Below, one piece after another: positions 17,015-24,722 of a DNA stretch of 64,000 nt. The translations under genes and the position numbers were made by a program. The stretch lies in contig OY969779.1 of assembly GCA_963703015.1 (NCBI GenBank), forward strand, positions 2,658,904 through 2,722,903. The letters are read 5' to 3'. Under the pieces are notes generated by a model. The model was not told where the DNA came from. It was given only the letters and a program-made list of their open reading frames with translations, and searched no databases. Numbering within the stretch: the stretch's first letter is position 1; every line of letters starts with the position of its first letter. This DNA is from Methanobacterium_B sp963703015 (lineage in GTDB: Archaea > Methanobacteriota > Methanobacteria > Methanobacteriales > Methanobacteriaceae).

Positions 17015-17869
17015 TTGTTTGGAAGAACCGGACATGGAGGCGGTATAATTAAGCGAAAATTATTCTTATCAGTGCTCCTGATATTTGGGGTAGCACTTGT
17101 CTTGAATGTAAATTTTGCTTCAGCAGCTAATGTTACTACAGATAAAGCAAAACCTAAGGTCACATCGGTAAACCCTGTAAACAACAGTGTGGTACTGAGC
17201 GATAAATCAAAAAAAGTTACAATCAAAGTTAATTTTAATGAAAAAGTCAAATCCGGCTCAGGTTCAGTTGAACTGAGATCTAATGGAAAGAAAAACCCTG
17301 TTAAAACAACAGTTAACGGGAACACACTCACTATAACATCTAAAAATCCATTATTAACAAGCACCAAATACAACTTGCTTGTAAATTCCAACACTGTAAC
17401 AGACAGTTCTGGAAATGGGAATCAATTATTAAGTTACTCATTCACTGTGTCACCTATAACCAAGGCACAGATGAAAAATGGAATATCCCGTGTACAAAGT
17501 TTTTACAATAAAAACAACAGATTACCCAACTCTGTATCATTTGGAACTAAAAAGATATCTATCTCAGAGTTTCAAAAGATAATAGCCACACAGGGCCTTA
17601 AGATTTACACAGTTAAATCAAAGGCAGTGAGTAAATCAAATGTAAATACAGTCACAGCCTACGGATGGAATTCATGTTCCAAGGGATGGTATAAAACAGG
17701 CGGAACTTGGAAAAACTACTGTCCATTCTGTCATTCATACAACTGTTTAAAGTACAACCCTAAACATACATACGAAGGTGAATGGACTTGTGCCAAATGT
17801 GATGCAGATTTCTGTAACTGTGGAAGATGCAAAGCCACAGGATCCAAAGTTTACCTAGTAAAAGCTTAA
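17015..17869 (+). CDS. Secreted Ig-like protein with pseudomurein-binding repeat and Cys-rich C-terminus
   Basis: This protein of up to 284 aa has a signal peptide (LFLSVLLIFGVALVLNVNFASAA), then an SbsA-type Ig-like domain (~45-145; VTSVNPVNNSVVLSDKSKKV, ITSKNPLLTSTKYNLLV). One pseudomurein-binding repeat follows (~150-195; KNGISRVQSFYNKNNRLPNS ... SISEFQKIIATQGLKI). The last 65 residues carry nine Cys in CxxC-like pairs (CPFCH, CAKCD, FCNCGRC), likely metal-binding. It should be anchored in the pseudomurein wall. The start is unsure: TTG at 17015 is in frame, while a GGAGGCGGT ribosome-binding-like sequence lies inside the proposed N-terminus. Confidence 0.85.
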   Translation: MFGRTGHGGGIIKRKLFLSVLLIFGVALVLNVNFASAANVTTDKAKPKVTSVNPVNNSVVLSDKSKKVTIKVNFNEKVKSGSGSVELRSNGKKNPVKTTVNGNTLTITSKNPLLTSTKYNLLVNSNTVTDSSGNGNQLLSYSFTVSPITKAQMKNGISRVQSFYNKNNRLPNSVSFGTKKISISEFQKIIATQGLKIYTVKSKAVSKSNVNTVTAYGWNSCSKGWYKTGGTWKNYCPFCHSYNCLKYNPKHTYEGEWTCAKCDADFCNCGRCKATGSKVYLVKA

Positions 17870-17905
17870 ACATGACGTGAATATTACATATTTTAAGCAA
17901 AAAGA

Positions 17906-17940
17906 CCATGTAACAACATGGCAAACTATTCTTTTTTTTT
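17906..17940 (+). terminator. Hairpin plus T-run
   Basis: CCATGT (17906-17911) pairs with ACATGG (17916-17921) around a 4-nt loop and is followed by nine T (17932-17940). It lies 37 nt after the pseudomurein-binding protein gene. 17941-18207 holds nothing I can support. Confidence 0.5.
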
Positions 17941-18207
17941 AAATTCAATACAGACCAAAAACTGCACAATTAACAATTCTAAAGACTATAACCATTAAAA
18001 TTAGGATTTAGGTTGAATTTCATAAGTTTAATGTACATTAAACACTAAATATATAGAAGAATCTCCTAAAAAATTAAAATTCCCCACCCCATAAATTAAA
18101 AAAGATTCATTTATTCTATCTATTCAAAGGCCAGTTGTTGTTAGGCAGTTTCTATTTTGCGGTTGGTTGGTTTTATCGTTGAGCTGTGATTAATTTATTA
18201 AAAATAT

Positions 18208-18768
18208 TTATTTGGACATGCATAGAATAGATTCTTCTGATTTTAGGATGTTTAATCCTGTATTCTCCCCAATTACTTCCACGTAGATCTTCCATTTGGG
18301 ATCAGCTTCATCGAAGTTCATGTTAATTTCTTTGAGTTCATCTTCAACCTTCTCCATAATAGCTGTGGATTCCATGGTTTTATGGGATATAACAGATGTT
18401 TCAACGGTAAAATCATCTCCAGGTTCCATTTCTTTTATGGCCAGTTCCTTTAGGTTACGGCCTATTTCCCTGAGATCAGTTTTCACAACTCTTTTAATCG
18501 GAATAACTGTGGAAACAATACGAGGATTAGAATTCCGGAGTAACTTAGCTGCTTCAAGAGAATCTGTACCAAGTTCAACAAGAACCACATTGAATGATTC
18601 AGATTCTTTAATGTAAAGTTCCGGGTCTCTAAGGGTTAATGCACCTTCAATTTCATCTATTCCCTCAATTTCATCGACTTGTTCATGTGTATCAAATGTT
18701 GATCCTTCGTTATCTTCGTTCGAACTGTTGAACTTTACAACCAGATCAAATTTTTCAGTATTCATCAT
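18208..18768 (-). CDS. Stand-alone THUMP-domain protein
   Basis: This is a 186-aa protein. Residues ~75-180 follow the THUMP pattern: SNPRIVSTVIPIKRVVKTDL, then EMEPGDDFTVETSVISHKTM, ESTAIMEKVEDELKEINMNF and WKIYVEVIGENTGLNIL. THUMP domains bind RNA, usually tRNA, in enzymes such as ThiI and Tan1-type proteins. No catalytic domain is attached, as in COG1818-like archaeal proteins and the Tan1 partner of tRNA cytidine acetyltransferase. The N-terminal ~50 residues are acidic and low-complexity. It is divergent from the pilin-like gene. RNA binding is expected; target unknown. Confidence 0.75.
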   Translation of the reverse strand: MMNTEKFDLVVKFNSSNEDNEGSTFDTHEQVDEIEGIDEIEGALTLRDPELYIKESESFNVVLVELGTDSLEAAKLLRNSNPRIVSTVIPIKRVVKTDLREIGRNLKELAIKEMEPGDDFTVETSVISHKTMESTAIMEKVEDELKEINMNFDEADPKWKIYVEVIGENTGLNILKSEESILCMSK

Positions 18769-18843
18769 TCAAACACCTCCAAATTTTAATTCACTAGGTA
18801 TAATATTAATATGGGTTTAATACTAAATAACATTAACGTAAGT

Positions 18844-19290
18844 ATGATGGAATCTAAAGGCTGGTTATCAGCCGATGCTCTGATAAGTTTTTTAGTTATA
18901 ATTATCTTATTAACTAGTTTTATCAATATAATAAGCATTAGAATTGATACAGTAAATTCAATAGAATTAGCATCAGAATCAAGAGTATTGGGCGAGAATA
19001 TGGCCCAAAAAATAGAAACCACACACTCTAATGGTCCGGGTTATTATACAATTTGCAGAACGCCCAGAACCATATTTCATGAGTATTACATTATGCATAT
19101 CAATTCTTCGGGTTTGTATATATTTGTAAATGGAAAGACATGTTACTCCCATCTAGGTTTGGTGAGGGTCACAGGGTCAGAGCACTTCAGGGATATGCAG
19201 GTAACACTTGCACCCGATAAAACTTACAACATCTCAAATACGCAGGACACACTCAAAAATACTTGGATCGTTATGAGGGAGATTGAGTAG
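18844..19290 (+). CDS. Pilin-like single-helix secreted protein
   Basis: I chose the ATG at 18844 (148 aa); an in-frame ATG at 18811 would add 11 residues, and neither has a clear ribosome-binding site. The N-terminus, MMESKGWLSADALISF followed by a long hydrophobic stretch to about residue 31, has the layout of archaeal class III (type IV pilin-like) signal peptides, although the typical Q-x-S-x-E is replaced by W-L-S-A-D. The rest is a small mixed domain with three Cys (CRTPR, KTCYSH). It is followed after 1 nt by a clearer class III protein. Confidence 0.65.
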   Translation: MMESKGWLSADALISFLVIIILLTSFINIISIRIDTVNSIELASESRVLGENMAQKIETTHSNGPGYYTICRTPRTIFHEYYIMHINSSGLYIFVNGKTCYSHLGLVRVTGSEHFRDMQVTLAPDKTYNISNTQDTLKNTWIVMREIE

Positions 19291-19291
19291 T

Positions 19292-19786
19292 ATGGGGGAC
19301 CATGGACAGATAAGTGCCGAGTATGTGATGATAATGGGAATTGGAATAGTTACCACACTCCTATTTGCACATGCCAGTTTCGAAGCAATAGAACTCAACA
19401 CATTAACGTCCTCTGCAAGAAATGGTGTTACTGAGGGAATTGCTATGGATTCTATGGCAGTTTATCCATCGGAAACATTTAAAAAATACTCAGAATCATA
19501 TCCTCGACTCAAAACTTGCTCAAGGTTAGTGTACATCGATACGAAATGTTTGAACATGGGCTATGACAGAAGCTATCAAAAAACTAAACTAAAGATCAAG
19601 ATCCGAGCATCTGCACCAGACCAAATGACTCAATATGAAAGAAACTGTTTAGGGGACAGAATCAATTATTACGTGCGAAAAAATATTTGTAAAGCATTTA
19701 AAACCGAAGACATGACCAACGTTTATTACAACCCTGCATTTTCAGACCATTATATCATCACAACATCCAATGTAGAATGGCTCTGA
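19292..19786 (+). CDS. Class III signal-peptide (type IV pilin-like) protein
   Basis: I chose the ATG at 19292, 1 nt after the previous stop, giving 164 aa. The N-terminus reads MGDHGQISAEYVMIMGIGIV: the Q-x-S-x-E-Y motif followed by a hydrophobic helix is the archaeal class III signal peptide, processed by an EppA- or FlaK-type peptidase. Four Cys occur later (TCSRL, KCLNMG, NCLGDR, ICKAF). No peptidase, pilus ATPase or platform protein is encoded here, so assembly components must lie elsewhere. It is likely a minor pilin or surface fibre subunit made together with the preceding gene. Confidence 0.75.
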   Translation: MGDHGQISAEYVMIMGIGIVTTLLFAHASFEAIELNTLTSSARNGVTEGIAMDSMAVYPSETFKKYSESYPRLKTCSRLVYIDTKCLNMGYDRSYQKTKLKIKIRASAPDQMTQYERNCLGDRINYYVRKNICKAFKTEDMTNVYYNPAFSDHYIITTSNVEWL

Positions 19787-20103
19787 CACTAAGAAGTGTT
19801 TAGAAACATTTCAATGAATTACAAACAATATAAAAAAATCAAAAACTGCTAAAAAAACGAACTACAAACCTTTTAAACTGCTAAACAAATAATTAGGTAC
19901 AATCCAAAGGCTTATAATTAGGACATGATTGCTTCGATGTTAATTTAAACCAATATTTATGAGTTTAGTTTGTTTTAAATTATTTATGGTTATAATTATT
20001 AGTACATGATGATTGTAAGATTGTTTAATTACATTTTATAAGATTAAATCCAAATAACAACATTTAATAAATTTAATATTAATATATTTGAATATTGGAG
20101 ATT

Positions 20104-20166
20104 ATGAAGCAATTTAACGATGATACTCTTATTAAAACTATGCGAATAGTTACAAGTGAATTATGA
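20104..20166 (+). CDS. Possible 20-aa leader peptide (weak)
   Basis: A 20-codon frame (MKQFNDDTLIKTMRIVTSEL) starts at an ATG placed 3 nt after GGAG (20097-20100). A TATA-like TTAATATATTT lies just upstream. It sits ~100 nt before the roadblock operon. In such AT-rich DNA this could be chance, and I know no homologue. Confidence 0.15.
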   Translation: MKQFNDDTLIKTMRIVTSEL

Positions 20167-20226
20167 GAGTTTAATGGATATATAAACGTAATTATTGTTA
20201 TCCAAAGAGTTAGTGCTTTATCCAGA

Positions 20227-20263
20227 TTTTATATCAAACTAAGTGCTGAATTAATTGGGGAAT
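20227..20263 (+). promoter_or_regulatory. Promoter and ribosome-binding site of the roadblock operon
   Basis: A TATA-like TTTTATATC (20227-20235) is followed by TTAATTGGGGAAT, whose GGGGA is the probable ribosome-binding site, 6-8 nt before the ATG at 20269. The same TTAATTGGGGAAT block precedes the chelatase gene at 24723. The rest of 19787-20226 has no supported gene except the weak 20-codon frame. Confidence 0.4.
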
Positions 20264-20268
20264 AGTTT

Positions 20269-20646
20269 ATGACCATGACTAAGAAGGAAAAACTGGATGA
20301 TGTACTCTCGGGTCTTTTGAAGGTAGGACAGATCAAGGCATGTGCAGTTGTTTCAAAGGAAGGTCTTTTAATCAACTCAAGAACACCTCCAGATGTGGAT
20401 GCCAGAATATTTTCGGCACTTTGTTCTACTATAATGGGTGCGGCAGAGGCAGCATCTGGACAGATGGCAACTGGACTTGTGAGTCAGATATCATTAAAAA
20501 CAGAGAAAGGCACCATAGTGTTGATACCTGCGGGACAAAAGGCTATTTTAACTGTATTAACAGAACCTGAAGCTCAAATAGGATTAATCTTTTATGAAAT
20601 GGGAGAAAGGGCATTGATGGTTGATCAAATTTTAAGGGAGATGTGA
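20269..20646 (+). CDS. Roadblock/LC7-domain protein (MglB-like)
   Basis: This 125-aa single-domain roadblock/LC7 protein has helix KLDDVLSGLLKVGQIKACAV, strand VVSKEGLLI, central helix with IMGAAEAASGQM and strands VSQISLKTEKGTIVLIPAG and AILTVLTEPEAQIGLIFYEM. Family members dimerise and bind small GTPases; MglB activates MglA in bacteria. The next gene overlaps its stop codon by 4 nt (GTGA) and encodes a protein with a Ras/Arf-like GTPase domain, so a regulator/GTPase pair is strongly suggested. GTPase-activating activity itself is inference. Confidence 0.9.
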   Translation: MTMTKKEKLDDVLSGLLKVGQIKACAVVSKEGLLINSRTPPDVDARIFSALCSTIMGAAEAASGQMATGLVSQISLKTEKGTIVLIPAGQKAILTVLTEPEAQIGLIFYEMGERALMVDQILREM

Positions 20647-21821
20647 ATTTGAAAAAAACTCATATTCCCAAGTTAGATGACTTTCTAAGTGGAGGAGTTC
20701 CCGAAGGATCTTCTCTGCTCTTTAGTGCTGTTCCAGGAGTTGAATGTGAAGCATTTGGTTATCAAATACTCAATGGTTTTATTGAAGATGGTGATGAAGG
20801 ATTCATTTTTACCAACGTTGCAGAACCACCCAACATCACCTACGAATTCAGTAGGTATGGATGGGATCTTGAAACTCATATAGGTGAAGGTAAAGCATTT
20901 TTTGTTGACGGTGCAAGCAGCTTTATAGGAATGCCTCCAGAGGGGAAATACGTAATAAATAACCATGTAGATGCATATGAAGTGGTAAAACAGGCAATTA
21001 ATGATGTTAAAGGTGGAGTTGGAATTATCAACAACCTGTCAACATTAATTGATTACACTGATCCCGAGGAGATCATACCACTCATCAATGGTTGGAATGA
21101 AGAAGCATCCAAAACAGGAACTGTTCTAGTTTATCTCTTTACCGAGTGGGATTACAAAGCAGATCTAGTTGAATCTTTAAAGGAATGTTTCGACTGTGTT
21201 GTGAGTTTAAACAGCATAGAAGAAAGGGTTATAATAGGACAGGGATTCATGGTAACATCTGCTTCCTGGACAAAACCCCAAACCAACATGGTGCTTTTCT
21301 TTGTTATGCAGCCTGGAGGGGTGAAAATTTACATCCCTAAGATACTGGTAACAGGTCCTTACAATGCTGGGAAATCAAGTTTTGTCAAGGCAATATCAGA
21401 AAAATCAATATCTGTAGATAGAATGGCCCTTGAAAAATTTCCAACAACCATTGCAATGGACATTGGCCACCTGGATCATGGAGGGTTCGTTGCAGACATC
21501 TTCGGTACTCCAGGACAGGAACGTTTCGATCTCATGCTTGACATTCTGGCAAAGGAAGCTGTTGGTGCATTCATATTGATTGATTCCAGTGCTCCACAAA
21601 CATTTGCACGGGCCAAGGAAATGATCAATAAAACACATTCAGAGGCCATACCAAACATCATAGTGGCCAATAAACAAGATGTTAAAGGTGCACTTTCACC
21701 GGAACAGATACGAGAAAAAATGAATCTTAACGAACAGATTCCAATAATACCCACAGTTGTAACTACTGAAACTGGTGTTAACCAAGCATTGGACACACTT
21801 CTAAAACTTTTATATGGGTGA
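20643..21821 (+). CDS. Degenerate KaiC-like domain fused to a small GTPase
   Basis: This is a 392-aa fusion. Residues 1-~220 have the KaiC/RecA layout (PKLDDFLSGGVPEGSSLLFS, IINNLSTLIDYTDPEE), but the Walker A is lost (SAVPGVECEAF lacks GKT), so this half probably cannot hydrolyse ATP. Residues ~235-392 form a Ras/Arf-like GTPase: G1 GPYNAGKSS, G2 PTTIAMDIGH, G3 DIFGTPGQERF with the catalytic Gln, and G4 ANKQD. It overlaps the roadblock gene by 4 nt. A switch protein regulated by the roadblock partner, with the KaiC-like half as a docking module for the KaiC-like ATPases downstream, is a plausible inference. Confidence 0.88.
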   Translation: MNLKKTHIPKLDDFLSGGVPEGSSLLFSAVPGVECEAFGYQILNGFIEDGDEGFIFTNVAEPPNITYEFSRYGWDLETHIGEGKAFFVDGASSFIGMPPEGKYVINNHVDAYEVVKQAINDVKGGVGIINNLSTLIDYTDPEEIIPLINGWNEEASKTGTVLVYLFTEWDYKADLVESLKECFDCVVSLNSIEERVIIGQGFMVTSASWTKPQTNMVLFFVMQPGGVKIYIPKILVTGPYNAGKSSFVKAISEKSISVDRMALEKFPTTIAMDIGHLDHGGFVADIFGTPGQERFDLMLDILAKEAVGAFILIDSSAPQTFARAKEMINKTHSEAIPNIIVANKQDVKGALSPEQIREKMNLNEQIPIIPTVVTTETGVNQALDTLLKLLYG

Positions 21822-21826
21822 TTTAA

Positions 21827-22531
21827 ATGATTGCATGTATTGAATCTGGAATCCCTGGATTTGAAGAGCTGACACATACAGATAGTTTCATGGGAGGAAT
21901 ACCAGAAAACTCAACCACACTGGTATATGGACCGCCTAAAACTGGAAAATCAATTTTCAGTGATCAATTCTGTTACAACGGCCTGGTAAACGAAGAACCA
22001 TGCCTTTACATCACAACCAACAAAGGATTGAAGATGTTTACCTCTGAAATGAATGATTACAACCTATCTGTCGATGAGTATCTGATGAATGGGTCACTGC
22101 ATATCATTGACACCATGTCAGATATTTTAAAGAAAAAAATCGAACCAACAGACTCAGTTATCAACTCTGAAATAAACAATCCAACAGATCTCATGGTGAA
22201 CATGGGATCCAAGATAAATATAATGCGAAATCAAAATCCCAGGTTTAGATCTGTTTTAAATTCTGCAACCACGCTCTTGGCGTACAACGAAAGCATGCTG
22301 ATTGTACGGGTTATTAAAGCCTACCTCATGAGGGTTAAGGAAGCTGGAGGAACACCTTTAATAACATACACCGAAGATTCAGCGGATAAGATCATAGAAA
22401 CCATGCTTAAATCAATGGTGGACAACATCATGAGGATGGATGGAAATGAACTACAAATCGAAGCCATGAAAGGGTTTGGAAAGATTAAAGCCAATTACAC
22501 CATTACAGAAAATGGAATTGTACTGGATTAA
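21827..22531 (+). CDS. Short KaiC-like (RecA/RAD55-type) ATPase with altered Walker B
   Basis: This 234-aa single-domain KaiC-like protein starts ESGIPGFEELTHTDSFMGGI and has Walker A YGPPKTGKS at about residues 34-42. The KaiC catalytic Glu pair is replaced (YITTNKG). The Walker B strand reads FRSVLNSATTL, with Asn where the metal-binding Asp is expected, whereas its paralogue keeps Asp (FRSVLDSATT). It probably binds nucleotide but may hydrolyse poorly. It begins 5 nt after the GTPase fusion gene, so it is co-translated. Candidate role: a signalling or assembly ATPase akin to ArlH/FlaH or GvpD-type proteins. Confidence 0.85.
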   Translation: MIACIESGIPGFEELTHTDSFMGGIPENSTTLVYGPPKTGKSIFSDQFCYNGLVNEEPCLYITTNKGLKMFTSEMNDYNLSVDEYLMNGSLHIIDTMSDILKKKIEPTDSVINSEINNPTDLMVNMGSKINIMRNQNPRFRSVLNSATTLLAYNESMLIVRVIKAYLMRVKEAGGTPLITYTEDSADKIIETMLKSMVDNIMRMDGNELQIEAMKGFGKIKANYTITENGIVLD

Positions 22532-22622
22532 AAAAACGAAACTAATGTATAAAAAACTCATAATAATGGCTTGAAACTAATAGTTTAGAGTGAAAATTTT
22601 TAAAATTTATAATATTGTGTAG

Positions 22623-23351
22623 GTGAACATTTTGATTAAAACTACAGAATCCGGAATACCTGGATTTGATGAATTAACAAGCACTGACGATTTTCCAGGA
22701 GGTATTCCTCTAAGCAGGACCACATTAATTTATGGCCCTCCAAAAACTGGTAAAACCATATTTGCAAACCAGTTCACCTATAATGGTTTAGAGAACAAAA
22801 TACCGTGCCTCTACATCACTGCAGATCAGGGAATTAAACAGTTAACAAATAGTATGATGGAATTTAACTGGTTCTTGCAAAACTACATAGAAAATGGGGA
22901 CATATACATCATTGATGGTATATCACAGCTTGGAGGTATGAAGCTCGAAGATACCATGAACTACAAAACAACCACAATCGGAAACCCTGCAGATATGATG
23001 GTCAAGGTAGGTATAGGTTCCAGGTATGTTTACAGAAAATGTCCAGAGTTTCGATCTGTTCTGGACTCTGCAACAACAATGTTTGCATTTAACCAGGAAC
23101 AGATGGTTTTACGGGTATTAAACGCATACATCAGACGTAACAATGAAGCTGGAGGAGCAGGTTTAATGACCTACACCGAAGGATCAACAACAAAAAAAAC
23201 TGAACAACAACTACTATCACTATTTGACAATCTCATCAGACTGGATGGAGATACTATATCCATAAAATCTGAATACAATCAATCTGAAAATCCTGACAAC
23301 TTCCAATCTGTTTACAACATTACTGAGAATGGAATAGTAATAAATCAATGA
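22623..23351 (+). CDS. Short KaiC-like (RecA/RAD55-type) ATPase, paralogue
   Basis: This 242-aa protein is a clear paralogue of the preceding one: ESGIPGFDELTSTDDFPGGI, Walker A YGPPKTGKT and the shared FRSVLDSATT, with Asp in the Walker B position. The catalytic Glu pair is again not present (YITADQG). It starts at a GTG (22623), ~90 nt after its paralogue. The two may form a hetero-oligomer in which only this one has an intact Walker B. The C-terminal half (NAYIRRNNEAGGAGLMTY, NITENGIVIN) closely follows its neighbour. Confidence 0.85.
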   Translation: MNILIKTTESGIPGFDELTSTDDFPGGIPLSRTTLIYGPPKTGKTIFANQFTYNGLENKIPCLYITADQGIKQLTNSMMEFNWFLQNYIENGDIYIIDGISQLGGMKLEDTMNYKTTTIGNPADMMVKVGIGSRYVYRKCPEFRSVLDSATTMFAFNQEQMVLRVLNAYIRRNNEAGGAGLMTYTEGSTTKKTEQQLLSLFDNLIRLDGDTISIKSEYNQSENPDNFQSVYNITENGIVINQ

Positions 23352-23539
23352 TATTTTAGATGATGTACAATTAAGATATTTGAGTATGTACAGCAAAAAA
23401 AAAGACTTAGAAAAAAACAAAAGATTCTAGGTCACCATGATTTGTATTGGTAGCATTTACCGGACATAAATGGGTTTGGTAAAAATATTTTTGAGGATAC
23501 AGTTAGGGATTTATAAAAATTTTTTGGAGTGTAAATGTT

Positions 23540-24466
23540 ATGATGGAATTTTTTCTTGTAAACGGTTTTTTTGACAGATTCGCAGGACTTGAAACAGAAA
23601 AAGAAACTACAGGGGAATCTGAAGATTATGACTTGGATGATTACCTGGACATTTTAAATGAGTACAGGGATGCTGAAGCAGAGATACTCATCAACATTGC
23701 AACCATATACTTCGAAGATGACAACATGGAAGAATCTTTGAATTATCTTGAAGAGGCAATTGTAATCTACGATGGACTGGATTACAAGGAAAAAAAGGCA
23801 TTGGTAATGGATATCATGGGGGACATTTATTACAACACCGGTGATAAAAAAACTGCCTTGGAGTACTACAAAGAAGCCTTCAAATTATACTCTGAAACAG
23901 ATTCTGAAGACAAAGAAAATATCATCTCAAAGATAAAGGAAACAGAAGAGGAGTTAGTATCAACAGAATCAAAACCAACACCTACCATTGTTAAACCCAA
24001 AAAAGCTCCAACTGCAGAAGTCAGTACAGATGATTACATAGGAATAAGCACGGAAATAGAAGAAGTCATTAGGATATTAGACAAAGCAAATACCTACATG
24101 TCCTATGCAAACCATGAAGATCCAATTAAACAGCTTCAAAATGCCTATGAAATGTCCAGTGGAATTGGGGATAACGATGCCAGTGCCACCATACTCATGA
24201 TCAAGGGTAACTTAACACTTAAAAATTCTAAACCTATGGAAGCATTAGAAGATTTTAATAAGGGACTTGAACTGTTTAAATTAACCAAGAATTTCCAAGG
24301 AGAAGCAGTTGCAATGTTATTAATAGGCACTGCATATTACCTCACAGGAAACATGGATCTTGTAGCTGAAAACTTCAGAAAATCCATAGAACTCTTGAGA
24401 CAAATAAAAAATATACCTGGCGAAGAAAAGGCCATAAAACTCATGAACACCATCTATGAAGAGTGA
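23540..24466 (+). CDS. TPR-repeat protein of the roadblock/GTPase cluster
   Basis: This 308-aa acidic protein has two blocks of tetratricopeptide repeats (~47-130 and ~200-305), for example AEILINIATIYFEDDNMEES, GDIYYNTGDKKTALEYYKEA and GTAYYLTGNMDLVAENFRKS. A Lys/Pro/Thr-rich linker separates them. The GGAGTG ribosome-binding sequence precedes the ATG at 23540. TPRs mediate protein-protein contacts, so it probably scaffolds the KaiC-like ATPases or the GTPase encoded just upstream on the same strand. The separation from the upstream gene is ~190 nt, so it may have its own promoter. Confidence 0.85.
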   Translation: MMEFFLVNGFFDRFAGLETEKETTGESEDYDLDDYLDILNEYRDAEAEILINIATIYFEDDNMEESLNYLEEAIVIYDGLDYKEKKALVMDIMGDIYYNTGDKKTALEYYKEAFKLYSETDSEDKENIISKIKETEEELVSTESKPTPTIVKPKKAPTAEVSTDDYIGISTEIEEVIRILDKANTYMSYANHEDPIKQLQNAYEMSSGIGDNDASATILMIKGNLTLKNSKPMEALEDFNKGLELFKLTKNFQGEAVAMLLIGTAYYLTGNMDLVAENFRKSIELLRQIKNIPGEEKAIKLMNTIYEE

Positions 24467-24536
24467 ATACTATAAAAATTAGGGATAAAAGAATGATCTT
24501 TATTTATTTTTCTAATATTATTGGAAATTAGTCGAA

Positions 24537-24569
24537 TATGATAATAGAAAGTATTTGACTATGATAATA
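24537..24569 (+). repeat. Direct repeat TATGATAATA upstream of the chelatase gene
   Basis: TATGATAATA occurs at 24537-24546 and 24560-24569, 23 nt apart (about two helical turns). It lies ~150-180 nt upstream of the chelatase ATG. It may be a regulator site or a chance repeat in AT-rich DNA. Confidence 0.25.
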
Positions 24570-24588
24570 ACCAATATGCGCAGAAAAA

Positions 24589-24602
24589 ATGTTATATAAC
24601 AT
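24589..24602. promoter_or_regulatory. Perfect palindrome ATGTTATATAACAT
   Basis: This 14-bp perfect palindrome is followed by another GTTAT half-site (24604-24608). It lies ~120 nt upstream of the chelatase gene start, with TATA-like sequences between them. Similar ATAAC/GTTAT half-sites occur before the gene at 61969. It may be an operator, but AT content makes chance plausible. Confidence 0.35.
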
Positions 24603-24722
24603 CGTTATATCTTGATTATCTCCATAATACTTCTTTAAAGTATAAATAAGATGGTAACGTAATTAAATTAATAAGTAATAATAAATATAAGAAAATATGT
24701 ATTACTTAATTGGGGAATTATT

